DNA from: Polyodon spathula
Lineage: Eukaryota > Chordata > Actinopteri > Acipenseriformes > Polyodontidae
DNA length: 64,000 bases
NCBI RefSeq assembly: GCF_017654505.1
Contig: NC_054535.1
Span: 87,609,785 to 87,673,784, forward strand
Direction: 5' to 3'
Each line of letters starts with the position of its first letter. The stretch's first letter is position 1. Both the position numbers and the translations under genes were made by a program. Shown piece by piece: positions 1 to 14,984 of this stretch. The notes beneath the pieces are model-generated. The model was not told the DNA's origin, did not search any database, and saw only the letters and a list, made by a program, of their open reading frames with translations.

Positions 1-1198
1 TTTTTTTTACTTATCAGTAGCCTGTGTTATACCATCGGCTTCTGAAATTTCGCAGCACACTTGAGCAGCCCTGGTGGCACACCGGTTGAGAACCTATGGA
101 ATAACTTTGTACTCACAAGCAGTCGTGGCTCTCATGGCAGAGTGACATAGCTAGACCGCAGTAAAACATAATGTTTTACTTTGAATTGAAATGTGTCAGC
201 AGAAATGAAAAACAAGCTGCTACTGCATTTATCTGCAGATTGCTTTCCCAAGAAAATGTTTTTGATGTTCAAGTGTTTTATTTTTGTTTATTTCAGATTA
301 GTAAGCGTTACATAATTTGACCTAAATCATGAACAATATTTGACACACACACACACATATAATCATTACATTCTCTATTAGCATTACAACTGATTCAGCA
401 GCTTCAACACAGCTGCAGTGTTGGGGTCTCAGTTACTTTACAAACACAGGAACAAACCTCAAAGAGACATCACTGCTTAACACTGTGTTCCCTTGGAGCA
501 GCAAACATGTCTCCATTTCCTAGCATGGTAATGTATACTTAAATACAATTGTTAAAGAAAGTAAACTATAAAATACATATGTGGTATAAACAGACCTCTC
601 CACAAACATTCACTGAGTACTGTAGTTTGCACTACTGAGGATGGGCATAAATAATGTCTCGGTGTATTTCGGCCACCCCCAATGGAATATCCTCCAGGAT
701 TATATTGGCACCTCTAAAAACAAATATTATATAGTGTACAGTTACTGTATCCTCCACAGTCTGTGTCGTGTATAACTGCTTGAATAACAATGTCTTCTGG
801 AAATGACAACCAGATGTTTAGCAGCAATCAGCATGAACACCCACAATGAAGGATTTTCTCTTTTTTATCTTTCCTGGAGACAAACATTGAAGATCTATGG
901 AGTAGTTCTGTAAAACCAAAAGGGCTGATTGTAAGGGCACACATGAATGCAGTGCTCAGTGTTCAGCACACTCCACTGAAGGCTGTTTTGATCCACTGAG
1001 GGAATAACGCAAACAAGCAAAACAAAAGCAAAACATAAATCACTAGACTCTCTATCCCAGGGCTCCCAGAGCTAAAGGAAGTCTTTTATTTTGAAAGACA
1101 ATGAAGCAGGAAAAGGATTAACATACATTTCAATTGACCATATAGAAAAAGTGGCCTATCTGAAGTAAACTGTAGGAAATACAGATTTACAGCAAGAA

Positions 1199-1222
1199 CC
1201 CCCTACCCCCGCCCCCTACCCC
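1199..1222 (-). promoter_or_regulatory. G-quadruplex motif in efna5 sense strand
   Basis: On the minus strand four G runs of 4, 5, 5 and 5 bases are separated by loops TA, C and TA (plus-strand C runs at 1219-1222, 1212-1216, 1206-1210, 1199-1203). Runs this long with 1-2 base loops are predicted to fold very stably. Being on the efna5 sense strand, the motif would also be present in the pre-mRNA. A role is not shown by the sequence. Confidence 0.75.
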
Positions 1223-2026
1223 TTACTCGCCCATAAACACCCAAAAGAACATCCTCCACTGCTCACCATTTTATAAAACTTGGCAGAAGCTTGCTGGCTA
1301 TTACTAGTATGAGTGTCACAAGTAAAAATATTTTTATTATAATGGTTGCAATTCATTGCCTATCAACTGTCACAATTTCCAAACACTGCTGAGCATTGTT
1401 CAAGGGTTATAGCAATTTACAATTGGGAACACCTGGATCCATTTGATATCACTTGAAAGATTCTAGGTTAAGTCAAAAGACTACCTCTCAATGTGCATTC
1501 CCAGCTGCTAGGGTGACTTATAATGACAAATAAAATGTTCATGTTTTTTGGGGTTTTTTTCCCTCCATTCTGTTGTATGTATTTTTGCTAACACAGTATC
1601 ACGTCAGATAGAAAATACAATAGGTTACAAAGCATTGCTGGGTTCTCTGTTTAAATCCACCTCAAGAATATCTACTAAAACCAAAATAGGTTGCATGATC
1701 CAATACACAAGGGCTGTCTTTTAGAAGAAATTATTTTCTCACTACTGTGCACCTGCCTATTTTATTTCTACTTACTGGAATAACAATAAGCTTGTGACAA
1801 GCCCAGGACTCACAAATTAGCATGATGCAGGAATTATTTTGTTCATCTGAACTAATTTAGACGGTGCTTGATTCCCACAGAAGAAACCATAGCTTAGATT
1901 ACAAGGCAGCAGGTTGACTCCTGAGGTTAGTTACAAAGGTTTGAAATTTTCAAAAAAAATCTAAACAAATGTTGTTCAGAGGGGCTTTGGAAACTCAGCA
2001 TCTCCAAGTCAGCCAGACTTAATGGC

Positions 2027-2050
2027 AAAAAAAAAAAAAAAAAAAAAAAA
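2027..2050. repeat. A homopolymer, 24 bases
   Basis: Uninterrupted A run; no retrotransposon body recognised upstream. Confidence 0.95.
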
Positions 2051-3779
2051 CTCATAAAGCTAAAGGTTTTTACAACACGGAGACCTATTAATATTTACAA
2101 TACCAGGCTCATGGAAAAATAAAAACTCTAATAAAACATGTGGTGAAGGGCCAAAATAGAATAAAGCGAGCAAAGTAAAAGTGATCATAAATAAAACTGT
2201 AGCTTAATAATGTGTTCAACAGTCTTAATAAATGAGAGAAACAATAGACTACAATGATGGGCCTTCCCTTTCCGCAGGGGCCTAATTACTTTAGACAAAG
2301 AATCAGCAAAGTTATTCCCAGGTTCACACTTGTTGCAGCCTTTTGTATTTAATTTACGTAACCCATTTTAAAATATAAAAAAAAAAAATGCATTTGCAGC
2401 TTGCAGCCGTAAAATGCACTAGTTGTGGTTTAACAGTGTATCTAGCTTTAGCCTCATAAGAGGTGTCCCATATTTTTAGAGGGGTTTAGCATTTCCAATT
2501 TCAACCTGCTGATATTATCATGCATTCAGATAATCGTGCAGTTGCATGCTTGATCCAGTAGGATTTTGTTTTTGTGTATCTAAGGACATTTGAGCATCAG
2601 ATCATTTAGCTGACTGCTGAGTAAAACCTGTAGCATGTGTCTAGTAAATGTATGCTCTGTGCCAGACTCCCGACTCTCAGCCAAATGATTATACTGAGTA
2701 ACTCATCATCAAGTGCCTCACCCTACAGTATGTGATGGCAGTTTATGGTATACAACTTATACAGTTTTGAATGCAGTTGCAGGTAAATGATTCGAAGTAC
2801 AAAAATGGTTTAACAGAGTTGTCTCATACTTAAAAATACCCCACTCTGACTTATAAAAATTATGAATTGCCTCTCTGCCACCTCAGGGAGCCTGAGTAAG
2901 CAAATGTATTGTAATAAGCAATAAAAAAGGACTCTGTTCAAATAGCATTAAATCCTGTGGTGCCAATTAAAATCTGAAAAAAAATTAATAATAATAATAC
3001 ATAGTATCCAGGCTCCAGGATTTCCTGGATTTGATTATATTTATGTATGAATTCTCTAACCTCAGGATACAGCAACTAAATTGAACACTGCTGTGCTTTT
3101 ATTTTCAGTCTAAAATATGATTAGTGCTCATTAAAAGAACCCCAACAGAATGGCAAAGAAATAGCAACTCTTGTAAATTCTGGATCCTAACATTGCAAAC
3201 ACTAACATTCTTTTATGCTCATTTCAACACAGTCATGTGGGAGAAAACAACGAGTTTTACGGTCACTCCTTACCAATCCTGCAACTGTGTGTTAGAATGT
3301 GAAAGAGTATTATTGAGGTACCATTTTATCAACAAAGAGGTTTTCACAAACTGTCGGAGCAATGCAATTTCTGTTAAACGCCTAAACACTGCCTTTACTC
3401 TTAGGATTTCAGTCTGTCAGACTACAGGCTAATCAGTGCCAACTGTAACAGTGGTTCTGTAACCTGAAACTTTTTTCCAAAAACGTGTTAACGCTAAATC
3501 TATGAATTGCAAGTAGATATAAATGGTCTCACTTAACTGCCTAACATTTCATAGAATATTTTATTTTCAGTAACAATGTTAACTCATATATGTTTGCATC
3601 ACTTAGTAATTTTCTAGTAATTGTACTAGAAAGGCTTGTATTGCTTGTATCTTACAGCTGTCTTAAAATATAACTACACTGAACTGTATAACTAACTTTA
3701 ATAAAGACCAGAGGTAAAACTAAACATTTCAACAGACCATAATATATACATGTATATTTATACACAGCACTCAACAGGT

Positions 3780-4250
3780 GGGCTCTGTTTATAAATGGCC
3801 CCACAAGTTAGCCAATTAAATGAAACTTCCCCTCTGCCCAAATGCTTTAAGCATGGACTCAATGCATATGTTTGGAAGGGGTGTACATTTGGCAACTGGT
3901 GAATTAATGAAACATTGCTTCTAGAAAAGGAAGCTAAGAGGGGACACAATTTGGAAAGTCCTGCATGCCAAGCACCTTTTCCCCTCCCGACCACCTTTGA
4001 TTTTGCTGGGCAAACTAATTAAGGAGTCATCTTGTGTAGTGTTCGGACTCCGAGACTGCCAATGCGTGCCAGAGCAACAAAATGAGTCCCTATGAGCCTT
4101 GTCATTACATCGTTCGTGCAATGTAGCCTGCGATGGTGGGAAATGGAGCTTATATTTATACAAAGGGCATTAGGATGGGCTCTCGTGCCAAGCCCGAAGA
4201 TGACAAGGTGTCAAATTCGATCATTTGACAGGCTTTTGGTCTTCCCAAAA
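3780..4250. promoter_or_regulatory. Candidate conserved non-coding element A
   Basis: A repeat-free, balanced-composition stretch in AT-rich intron. It holds a TCF/LEF-like CTTTGAT (3995-4001), a homeodomain TAATTAA (4016-4022), a T-box-like AAGGTGTCAAA (4205-4215) and a MEIS-like TGACAG (4226-4231). Short overlapping frames on both strands do not resemble protein. Conservation is inferred, not measured. Confidence 0.35.
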
Positions 4251-7200
4251 AACCTTTTTTCTTTTTTTTTTTTTTTTGAACAGCTTCTCATGACAATGAC
4301 AGAAGAATAAATTGAAAAGAGCAGTGAGGCAGAGTGTATTTCACGCACTGGTGGCTATGCTTCATATCTTATGATCCCCAGGAAAACAAAACGTTGAGCT
4401 AATTAGTTTACAGTGTTTAAGCAGCTTGTTCCTGCACTTTAATCTTCTTTGGGTAATACTGTGAACAAAGACATATTATTGTTAGATTTAGTTTTATACA
4501 ATTTAATAAACTGAATCCCTCTTTTTTCCATCTTGATTGCTTTATTTAGTCGCTGTATCTTATACAAAGTCTGGCTGTCACAGCTGCAAACAACAAACAA
4601 CTGCATGAACTTTTAACATCGTGAAAGGCCTAACGATTGTACGAAATACTTCAAGTCCCAGGCAGGATGCTTTACACTAGGCTTATTCAGTATAAAACAC
4701 AACATTTATGAATGAAAAACTTATTTGATTCTTTATGGAACAATACATGATTTCCTACAAAAAAACAAACAAACAAAAAACCACCTCTACCAATTTTTGA
4801 AAAAAAAAAAAAGTATCATTAAATAAAAAATAAAAAAAAAGTGAAATTAAATGAAAGCTTTAAGCTGCGTTTGCAATTATGCAATGTATGCCTTACACAA
4901 TTAACATTATAGGACTGCTTCACTTTACTGCTTGCAAACACTTACTAGAAAAGTTTAGGTTAGATAAGTTCACATAACCCAGCCCTATTCTGGGTTATCT
5001 TGGAATACCTGACACCCAGTTATTTCAGTGCCTATTTGCCTCAAAAGCAACACAGACTGTTGATTGATAATCTGAGATGTAATGACTAAAGAACACTGGA
5101 AGCATAGTTTACATGTGGATATGTTCCATGTGTGTACAGACAGACACATGGAACACAAGATCAATTCACATTTCTTCCATACTGTAATACCCTCACAGAA
5201 GCCAGACTGTGATGTTATTTTTGTATGGGGAAAAAAAAAAATCTAACCGATAATTTAGGTATTGCAATTTTTCTAAATATTTACATTGCGATATTAAATT
5301 TCCTAAAAATCAGAACATCTGGCTTTCCACATGACACCCTTGTAAAGAAAATGAATGGTTTTACTGGTACAGTGCATAATACAGACATGTTTTGCCAGGC
5401 CAGGAAGGACAAGTCTAATAGTCTTACTTAAAAGAATCTTCTGAAGCGTAGCGCTCTCTGTTGTCCTTATCCACATACATGTACCATTTCAAAATAGTTC
5501 ATAGCCTTGAATGACAGATTTGACATTTAAGACTGTCCAGATTATCCTGTACTTCTTAGCAGATTTTGTTTTTCTTCAGCACTTTCACTGTGTGTTCAGC
5601 TGTACTTATTTTCACTCTTACAATATGTGATGGCTGCATAATTGGACACACACTCCAGGCTTGAGTGTTTCCTTAAATCGCCAGAACATCACAAGAATTA
5701 TTCGGATTTTTTATACTGTAGGAACTCTGTACAGATCTTTAAAAAATTCAGTTTTACAAAAAAATAGCTCCAAACAAGGCCAACATGTTACCCTGGGTCA
5801 CTATGACCCAGTTGCATAAACTGTACTTAAACTAATTGTGGGAGTGCAATCTGATGCATTTTTGATCGGTATGTGACAAACTGACTTGTAGTGTATGCTT
5901 TGCCAACTAAAACGTTTTTTTTTTTTTTTTTTTTTTGGGGGGAGTTGTTTATGTTTTTCTATTATTATTATTATTATTTTTTTTTTTTTTTTTAATTAAC
6001 AAATCCTTTCAATGACCAAGATAAATTAGTAAATGCAGCCATAGAAACATATTTTTACCTTCTATATAAATAACCTCTTATCATACTGTATTTGTTTATT
6101 TAAGTACTAGTAATCTTTTTATCAGTGATTTGCCAAAGATTGTCTATTTGAAGATAAAGCACTGGAGTTACACTTTAGGTTTACGTGGAAGCCACAGCGC
6201 TGGTGGTCTATGGCATTATCTTCAGACTGAAAACTGTGTGCATTTCCTACACAGGGCTGCTTTGTATTAGTTTTCCAGAAAATAACAATTTAAACAGCAA
6301 GCCATTTTCCCAAGGGTGTCCAGGTTAAAAAAAATCATCCAGTCACCTCAAAATGACCTAATTAAAAGAACAGGTTAGATATGGACATTTTATCTCAAAC
6401 CAAGTGTGCAAAACCACTGTAATTAATAAACCAGTCAGGCAATAGGCAACAATAACACTAAAATGTGAAAGTAAAGGAAGTTTTCAAAACCATCAAAGTT
6501 TAATTAAATGTTGTATTGCTCTTTATTTATGTCATGTAAGGTGATTTAAAACAAAGCAAATAAGCAGGTCTGTGGTTGAAGTCCTATTTTCCTTATCCCC
6601 TTACCATCACTATCTGGTTCGGCTATAGCAATGTGTAACAGTGATAAGGCTAATTAAATACCCAGGAGCAGGATATGTGAATTTTGTAAGTCCACATTCT
6701 CAGCCCAAACCCTTGTTTTTGATAAACAGTTTATCATCCCTATCAGCCACAGTACACACAAGGTATTCGGGCTATCTGTAGTTTATTTACAAGAGCAGCT
6801 CAGCATAAAATAGCGTATGAGGCTGTCTGAATTAACACCTGTATCAAAAACATGTCCCCCAAATGACCAAGATTATTTTTTTTTATTTCTTTTTTTAAAC
6901 ACTAAAGTGATTCTCAAGAAATAAACAGACAGCCTACAGGTATCATATATTATTTTCTTAACGTTTGAAATATCATTCAAAATTCTAAAGGAAATCTCAG
7001 TAATTCATCCGTTTTATATACCTTTCTTGTTGACTTCAGATAAGGAATATCAAATCCTGTTCCTAAAACACATTACCATACAGGAAGCAAACACAAGTTT
7101 GTAAATGTTAAATACAAAATACTAAAGCTTTTCCCATCAGCAAATCTGTTTCATACAGAATTCAATTTGGAACTGAAATGTTTAAAGATACTAACGAGCA

Positions 7201-10200
7201 CTGTCTAAACACGGACAAGCTTAGCACTTCTACCATGTGAAATGGCTGTCCAGTCAGTCAATGTCATTCTAAAGTCTGTAGTATATTTAAGAACCCCATT
7301 TTTTTCAGCTTGTCAAAACAGGTCTTGAAGTACATGTCATGAACTCTGTTTAATCATACAGCATTTTTTATTTTGAAAACAGGGTCGATGTCCCAAGAGT
7401 TCCACCCTTTGTGCCTGTTCCAATTCTGACAGCTTGCTTGGGGATACTTCCCAATCAATAGTCTGAATGCAGCTGTGATTTGGTCTATTGACCGAGTTTT
7501 TTTTTTTTTTGTGTATCCCAAATTCTCAGGTAATATAGCCAGACCCAAATTCCAATGCTCTTATTATTATTATTTTTCTGCAGTGACATGGATACTGTTC
7601 TTGTATGAGCCTTTGAAGGCTCCCCCCCTGATGTTATAATGGGTGTTAAGGGGACTATATACTAGTTTTTTCTAATGTATAGTCCTTCCTACGCCAAAGA
7701 GACTTATGAATATGGATATTAATCCATATCAATAGTTGTTAGTTAGTGTTCTCAATTTATTTTCTAAACTACCTACAAATATAGAAAATAATAAAAAACA
7801 TGCATTTTGGGGACAAAAGGACCCCACCCTTTCACTGTATTTTCTTATTAGAAGAAACCTATATTGGTGTGATTGGTATTTTAACTGCTTTTAACCTTTT
7901 AAAGACATAAACCCAAAGAAAAACAATCAGTGTTGACAGATTAGTGCTTCAGGAGAACACCTTTCCTGTGAAAACACATACCCAACCCTCTCAGGAATGT
8001 CTGACATTTACTTTGCTCTGTCATTGTCAATCAACACTTCCTGCTTTCAGTCAGAAACATCCAGAAACTAACTTTACTTCAGTGCCATTACTTGAATATT
8101 AGATTACAGGTCTTTCATTGTACTACAGTTTCTTGACCCATTTCATTAAAGGATACACATAATACAACTTTTTTTTTTGATACCTCATTTACAAATGCAT
8201 TTGAAAGAATGATGAGATACATAACATTACAATCATTACATTACAATTACATTACAACATTACAATTCTCAACAATCCCTTACTAAAGATTGCTTCTTAT
8301 CGGAAAGTTGGAACTCCCACTCCCCTTTTGAGATGTTTCTACTTAAGCAAGTAAACACAAGTTATCTGGTCTCTTCAGCAGTCTCTATCTATGGCCATTA
8401 GTAATATCCTTAAGAATGTATTATTGGCACATCTGAAAGTCAAGTGATACCATGACATAGCACACCCCCAGAGCAAGACTGAAACATTTATATGTACACC
8501 CCTATATGAAACTTCATTTTTGACAGCAAACTCAGCTGGAAATTAAAATATGTCACTGGAAATGTGTTATCCATTATGGGATTTTTGTGTAGAGTTCTGA
8601 TAGGAAGTCACCTGTTGAGTAAAAATGTGATCATCAAAGCAACCCAATATAAAAAAAGAGCTGCTCTCATCCAAACAATAGATGACTATATTAAATGCAA
8701 AACAACTGTGATAGCCTTATGTATGTTAGCTGGAGGTACTGTAAGAAGAAAAATCTGTGTATGATTGTCTGTATGGTTTTATCTTTCCCGAATTTCAATT
8801 CTTCTTCACTTAATCCTTTACAAAATACAGATGTGTCCTACTGCTTACATTGCAAGTCTTTTTTGGTAGAGGTCCCTGCTTATGATTGGGTTGGAAACAA
8901 AGAAAAAGAAAATGCTCTGCATGTTTCTGTAATAGTGTTTTTTTTTTCCACTGTAAACACTATTATAAACCTCTGCTGAATGGGCCCTGGAAGATTAGTT
9001 TAGATTTTCTAAGGACTGCATAGCTTGCAGACACACGACACTCAATCAATACAAAAGGATGGCAGATTGAAAGGTAGGGGAAAGACAGGCTGATCGCATA
9101 CATCTGCTTACTAATAGTCACTCTGGACCAATCCAGCCCTCCACACACAGCCTACAGGAGCAGCTTCATTGACAGACAGCTTCTCCAACAGATGGTACTG
9201 GCAAAAGGTGTTATGGGGAGCAGGCTGTAAAATCCGTCCATAAAAAAAATGAGGTATGGCCTTTCTGCCCAAGCCTGAAATTGAATTGAGCTAGGGTACC
9301 AGAAAATAGGCTCTTTAGAAAATATGACTACTTCCAAGAATACTTCCTATAAAAAGAATACCATGATACACCGCTAAATAGGAAGCCATGATAAAATACA
9401 AAGTGCTCTGGAGAAGTGTAGATTTGACAAGAGCTCCTTTATTAAACAGGCAAACTACCCCCAAAATGACACACATGTCTAACCAATCCATCTGAAGGGG
9501 ATGACTTACTGTTTAGTCATCAACCCAACCCAACCTAGAAATCACTCACTGTTGATTTACACTTGTCTGAAAGAAGCTCTGAGATTACTAACAGCATTCC
9601 TATTTCAGTAGCTTCATTAACCAGAGTCTCAGTGTGTACAATTGAAAAACAGCTCTGTTTAAATTTTTGGCAGCTGGCATAGTACAAGCATTTTCAAACT
9701 ATGTACTCTTGGAATAAACAATACAGTGAGGAAATTAAAAAATGTACAATTATGTTTGCTGCACAGTGGAAAAAATGTATTTGCTGACGATCTGCTTCCT
9801 GTGAATCTTATTTCACGTTGCACAGGGACAAACACTATATTTTCCTAGCAGGCTATCCTGTTACTACTGTTAAACTCCAGATGACATACAATGAGGTCCA
9901 ACCTGTGCTGCTTACAGTGCTTTTTTACCCACTGTTTGTATTCACTTATTTGCAATTAGCAAAACCGCATTCTAGAAAGCCCATTTCAGCACAGTGTTTG
10001 CAATACGTGTTCACTGTTGTCAAAGCACGCAGGGTTCAGGCAGATTGACAGACTGGGTGGAATGCGAACTGTGATTGACAATGGCTGCTGTTCTCAAAGG
10101 GAAAAGGAACAGTGTGCCTGTCACCAGCAGCCAGAAAAGCAGAAGGGGATATCACTTTTCTTATTTTAGGCTAGGCACAGGAACCAGTTTTTAACTGAAA

Positions 10201-13189
10201 TTGCTCGGTTAAATAGAGTAAACGAAAAAAAAAAAAACAGAGGATGAATATTATGTATACAATAGCCAAAACAACACAGGACACCTGTGTTCCATCTGAT
10301 ACTCTAGAGACCCTCATCTGTTAATTGTCTATTACATTCTAGGTGCTTTAACCACTGTTGTTACTAGCGCTTTTATCCTTTGTTTGGGGAATGTGAGAAA
10401 TTAGAATGCCATTGTCTTTCTGAAGAGATTGGAAATAGAGGTTAAGAGTCTGGGCGCATGTTCTAGAAAAAAATAATGCTTCTGGCTCATGTTGGAAATA
10501 CAGAAATAAATAAAAGCAAGCTCAGTAAGGCAAGAGGGAAGGCTGCCCTTTCTATTTAGACTAGAAGTAATGTTAGCCTTCTGTCAGGCGTGATAAAGTG
10601 AGTGTAATTGTGACAAAGTACAGTGACACAGATTACCATTCTCTTCTGATTTCCCATTCAGAGCTCAAAACTCCACCATCAATTGCAGCCTAGCTAACGC
10701 AAACTGTTTCTGGAGACTACAGAAAAGCATGTGTCTCTAGGACAACAGCCATAAGCAGAAAAGACAGATGTTGAGACTTGAATTCTTCAAAAAGCAGCTA
10801 TTCTGACACTTCATAAATTACAGTGTCACCCTCATACACCAAAACCACATTCGGTCCCTGTACTGAATTATTCCAGTGTGTAACTGCAGCTGTGTTATAC
10901 CTTTTCAGAAAACAAAAAACAACATGATTGGAAAAATCTCAGCAAATTAACGGAATAAAAAACGAAGTAATCACTTAACAATCTTTCTTTAAGACGTAGC
11001 TATAATCATGCCTCCAATTTTATACAATTGTTCACGCAACATTCCTTTCTTATGCAAGTTTGTGTTTCAACTGAGAAAGCAAAAGGCTTATCATGTTTGG
11101 TGGTGGAATATTGCAAGCCTACAGCTTGTCTCTAAAGCATGCATGTCAGTCATTTTCTTTCTAACAGTGTACAAAAGCAAACTCTTGCTGAAACAAAAGG
11201 TTTTTTTTTGTTTCGTCCTACTTTGTTGATAAAGAAAAATACAACAGTTTACATAACAAAAAACTAAACTAATTCAGCAGTTCATACGATATACCCCCTC
11301 ACTGTGAGTCAGCAATTCCGGATGACAAAAAACTTTTTTTTTTTTACTTCCTAGATTTGTATGTATATAGAACTCTTTCTCTACAGGACATTGGATTAAA
11401 AAAATGTAAACACTAAGTGGCACTGATACAAAAAAAGGATGTTTGTTGGTCCATCTGACTATCTTGCTTTCCCTTAATTTACATAATTAAAATGTCACAG
11501 GTTATAAACACCAGCAACAAACAGGCTACTCAAAGGAGTGAAGGTTTTATTGTATTGGTTATGTCAGTTAAGCTAAGTAAACAAGTTTAGAGATTTTCAT
11601 TTCAAGGCACTTGGTTCAGCTCAGTCACAACTACTTTAATTCCAACAAACGGCTGGTGTTTGCAATATGATAGTTCTGCTGACAGCTTGGAATTACCTCA
11701 TCCGTTTAACGGATTTCTAGCTCATCAGCATGAAAAAGGAGGAGGGTGGGGGAACGTTAACCGAGTAAAAAAAAAAAACAAGAACAGACATCAGACAGAA
11801 GTTAACATTTGATTTACAACACAAATGAAATAAATAAATAATAAACAGAATGACAGCAGGAAAGAGGATCATTGGGAAACTGTCAGGGGAAGGATGCACT
11901 ACAAAAGTATGTAGCTTTAGTCTCTGGAAGTCTAGGTTATGGGGCAACAAGCTGTGAAGACCTGGTTAGTTATCACGTTGAAGCCCAAGGTGAAAAGGTT
12001 ATCAGTCTCCATGGCGATGACATAATTTTACAGCTCCCATTCACCTGCTCATTATACCCACTGTTACTAGAATCTTTGTACTTTTTAACGTTTTGTTCTG
12101 TAGGTAGGACACGTGTCTATGTTTTTGAAAATATTCACATTTTTCTCATGGACTCATTCTATACCCTTTCTTTATCAGCTAGAGCAAGAATGGCTTAAGG
12201 GTGGTTTCAAAGATCAAGCAAGATTCTAACAGTATGCATTTGTAATTAGATGTTATATTACACATTTCAGTGTAACACTGAGGTAATGAAGACCTCTTAG
12301 ACCTCTGTCAACTCTTTTCTCTAATACTGGTTTATGATTTGATGTCCATTACCCAAATGGACAGTACTCTCTGCTATTGATCAGACTGCATTTTAGACAT
12401 TTCAACTCATTATCCCCTTGTTGATCTGCTTAAGATAAAAACAGTAAAGAAATCTGGTTCCAGGACAGTAAATTATATTGAGGGCATGAATTTAGCAATT
12501 ATCAGTGGACACTAAACTAATGAAAAGCATGAAATATCTTTTGAAGCCTGAACACCAGTAGTCATTTGCCCGTATGGTTTATTAATTTATTGTATTTTAG
12601 AGATGGTCTTGATGTCCAATAAGCTCTTTAAATTTCTGCTTACTACCAAAGTCGTGGCACAGAATTGAAGATACTCTATTTCATGTCCTATACTGTATGT
12701 GTTCTCTCTCTAGGGACCATAATCCAATACTTCCTTTAGATTCCAAAGGTTATGTGAGATATATTTTTGTCCATTGTCAGACAGCATTAAGAGGAGACTC
12801 TTCTTTTAAATCTACTTGCTTTACACATTACATTTATTGTAAGAGCTTAAATCACAATTTTAACCGCTGCGGGCACTGGTTCGCTTCTTCTCATTACCTA
12901 ACACTCAATCCACAAAAGTATCCTTAAAATGCATTATTTAAAAATAACATAATCATCTTGGTCAAAAAAATAAAATATAAATACTGCCTGTTCATTTCTG
13001 AAACAATGACAAAATTATTTCTGAAACTAATATAAAATGGAACAAAAATGAAGAGGATACATTCATATTAACAACCCTAGCAATGACTCAAACTATAATA
13101 AAACTTAATTAAAATGTTAACATTTTCAAATAAATTAGAATCATAAGTACTGTCTTCATTTTCTGATTGTATTGAAAAAAAAAGTCCTC
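4251..13189. other. Intron sequence, no gene seen
   Basis: AT-rich with T/A homopolymers (for example 5917-5936, 5979-5993) and the ATTACA tandem. Open frames are short (108 codons or fewer) without domains. The stretch 10010-10150 is of more balanced composition but shows no clear feature. Confidence 0.6.
8223..8268. repeat. Imperfect (ATTACA)n tandem
   Basis: Several ATTACA/CATTACAA units in irregular tandem within AT-rich intron. Confidence 0.8.
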
Positions 13190-13580
13190 CGACTGCAGAA
13201 ATATGAGAACGGACACCGATAGAGTACTAAGTGAATTAGCGGAGATGAAAAAACACATTCATTATATGCCATTTAATGACATTAGCCGCCATTAGAGCAT
13301 GTACTGTCGTTTACCCAGACTTCCCCTGGCAGTTCAAACTTCAATGTTTTTCTGATAGCTGGTTTTCCCTTGGGAATGATTTTTATGATGCTGTAAAGAT
13401 CATCAAACTAGAAATCAGGTTCTCTTGGGTTCAGAGCCGCAGACAGAGTGCTCAAATAACATTTAATTGTGTGATGACACTGTGGTTGGGCTTGAATTCT
13501 GATTTCAAAATTATTATCTGCACAACTGTCCATGGAGATATAGATGTTGTGATAGCAGTGCTCAGAACCAATTAAACCAG
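13190..13580. promoter_or_regulatory. Candidate conserved non-coding element B
   Basis: About 390 bases without homopolymers or simple repeats. The plus strand stays open for 99 codons, but the peptide shows no domain and no splice context; I read it as a chance frame. Homeodomain-like motifs occur (CATTTAATGACATTAG, ATTTAATTGTG, CCAATTAAACC). Confidence 0.3.
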
Positions 13581-14984
13581 GGAAATGTAAGTGCTTTGAG
13601 CTATTGATATTTCATGTAAATAAGACTGATATGTGTGTAAACTGGAAGAAGTCTGGTTATATCTCTACAATCTGTATCAGACTTGTGTGGGAAGTTACTG
13701 TAAACCATTTAGAAAAGAATACTGTATACAATGCAAGTACAAACACATTGTATTATTTTTGTGACTGGGCAAAATAACAGTTATTGATAGAGCTACTGTT
13801 AATAAATAAAAGGAATATATGCCAGGTAGCAGGGCCCTTTTTATATTAATTGTATGACAAAAAAGCGAATTGTAGCCAAAATAATTACAGGAAAAATTCC
13901 AATTTCAAGTACCACTCAAGTTTAAGTATAATATTACAACAGAAGGTTGGCCCACTAATAAAATTGAGGCCTTTCAGATGATGTCATAACCCACAAAAGT
14001 TAAGCAAAACATTTTGATTTTATTACAGGCTTATAACCTTACACATATGGTTAAGTAATTGAACCAGCGCCTATGGTGATTTGATCATTTAATATTGTAG
14101 CCAATAGGATTACGGCAACCAAACCAATAAAGGTGATGTTAATAACATAAATCATGTTAGTAGCAAAAAAGGCCATTTGTAATGTCTTTAAAAAGGTTCT
14201 TGTGAATTTTGATGTGTTTTACTGCTCAAGATATAAAACAAATTCTAATTGTCTTTACATTTTAGTTCTTGATATATTATTGGTTCATGCAGTAGAGGCA
14301 ACGTCAATCCAAGATGCAAACCATTTTTAGTAATTCATATATTTCTATTATTACTGTCCTGTTCACAATGAGAACATGAAGCAGATGGAAGAGATGAAAG
14401 GGACTGAGAATTCATGAACTGAGCCTTACATACACTGTTTAGACCCATACAGATTTTAATTAAACTCAAATTCAACCTTCACGAACCCCATAAAGAAAAC
14501 CTTGATCTGAAGTGTAAGTCATGTATTATTAAACATGTTTGTCATCCTTATATAGTCAATATTCACACAAGTAATCCAAACTGCTGATTTTCTACTTTTT
14601 TAATTTATCAACTACAAATCTCAGTGGACAACTGCAATGTGTGCATTTACACTGACATGTACAAACATTAACACTCACGAGAAAAAAAAATATATTGGCT
14701 TTTATTACTGTAAAACCACTTTGCTCAGAATCTTTTGGCACAGAAAACTAGCTGAGAAAAAACACAGGTTTCAGAGTAGTAATGGCAGCTTATTGTTGCA
14801 CCATGCTCATATATTTTTTTCGCATTTATCTTGCAAGTTCAAAATGCCTAATCTGAATAAAAACTGAAATCCTTTTTTTTTTTTTTTTTTTTAAAGATAA
14901 ACTAGTTAGTTTTTAAATTGTAAAGTAGAAAAAATACTTAAAGGTTTGTGAGAAAAATAAAATAGTTGTTCTTCTGAAAAACAC

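Larger units (their letters stand above)
1..3779. other. Intron sequence, no gene seen
   Basis: AT-rich intron containing the G-quadruplex motif and an A homopolymer. The 102-codon plus-strand frame near 3124 has no recognisable domain, codon pattern or splice context. Nothing else supported. Confidence 0.6.
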
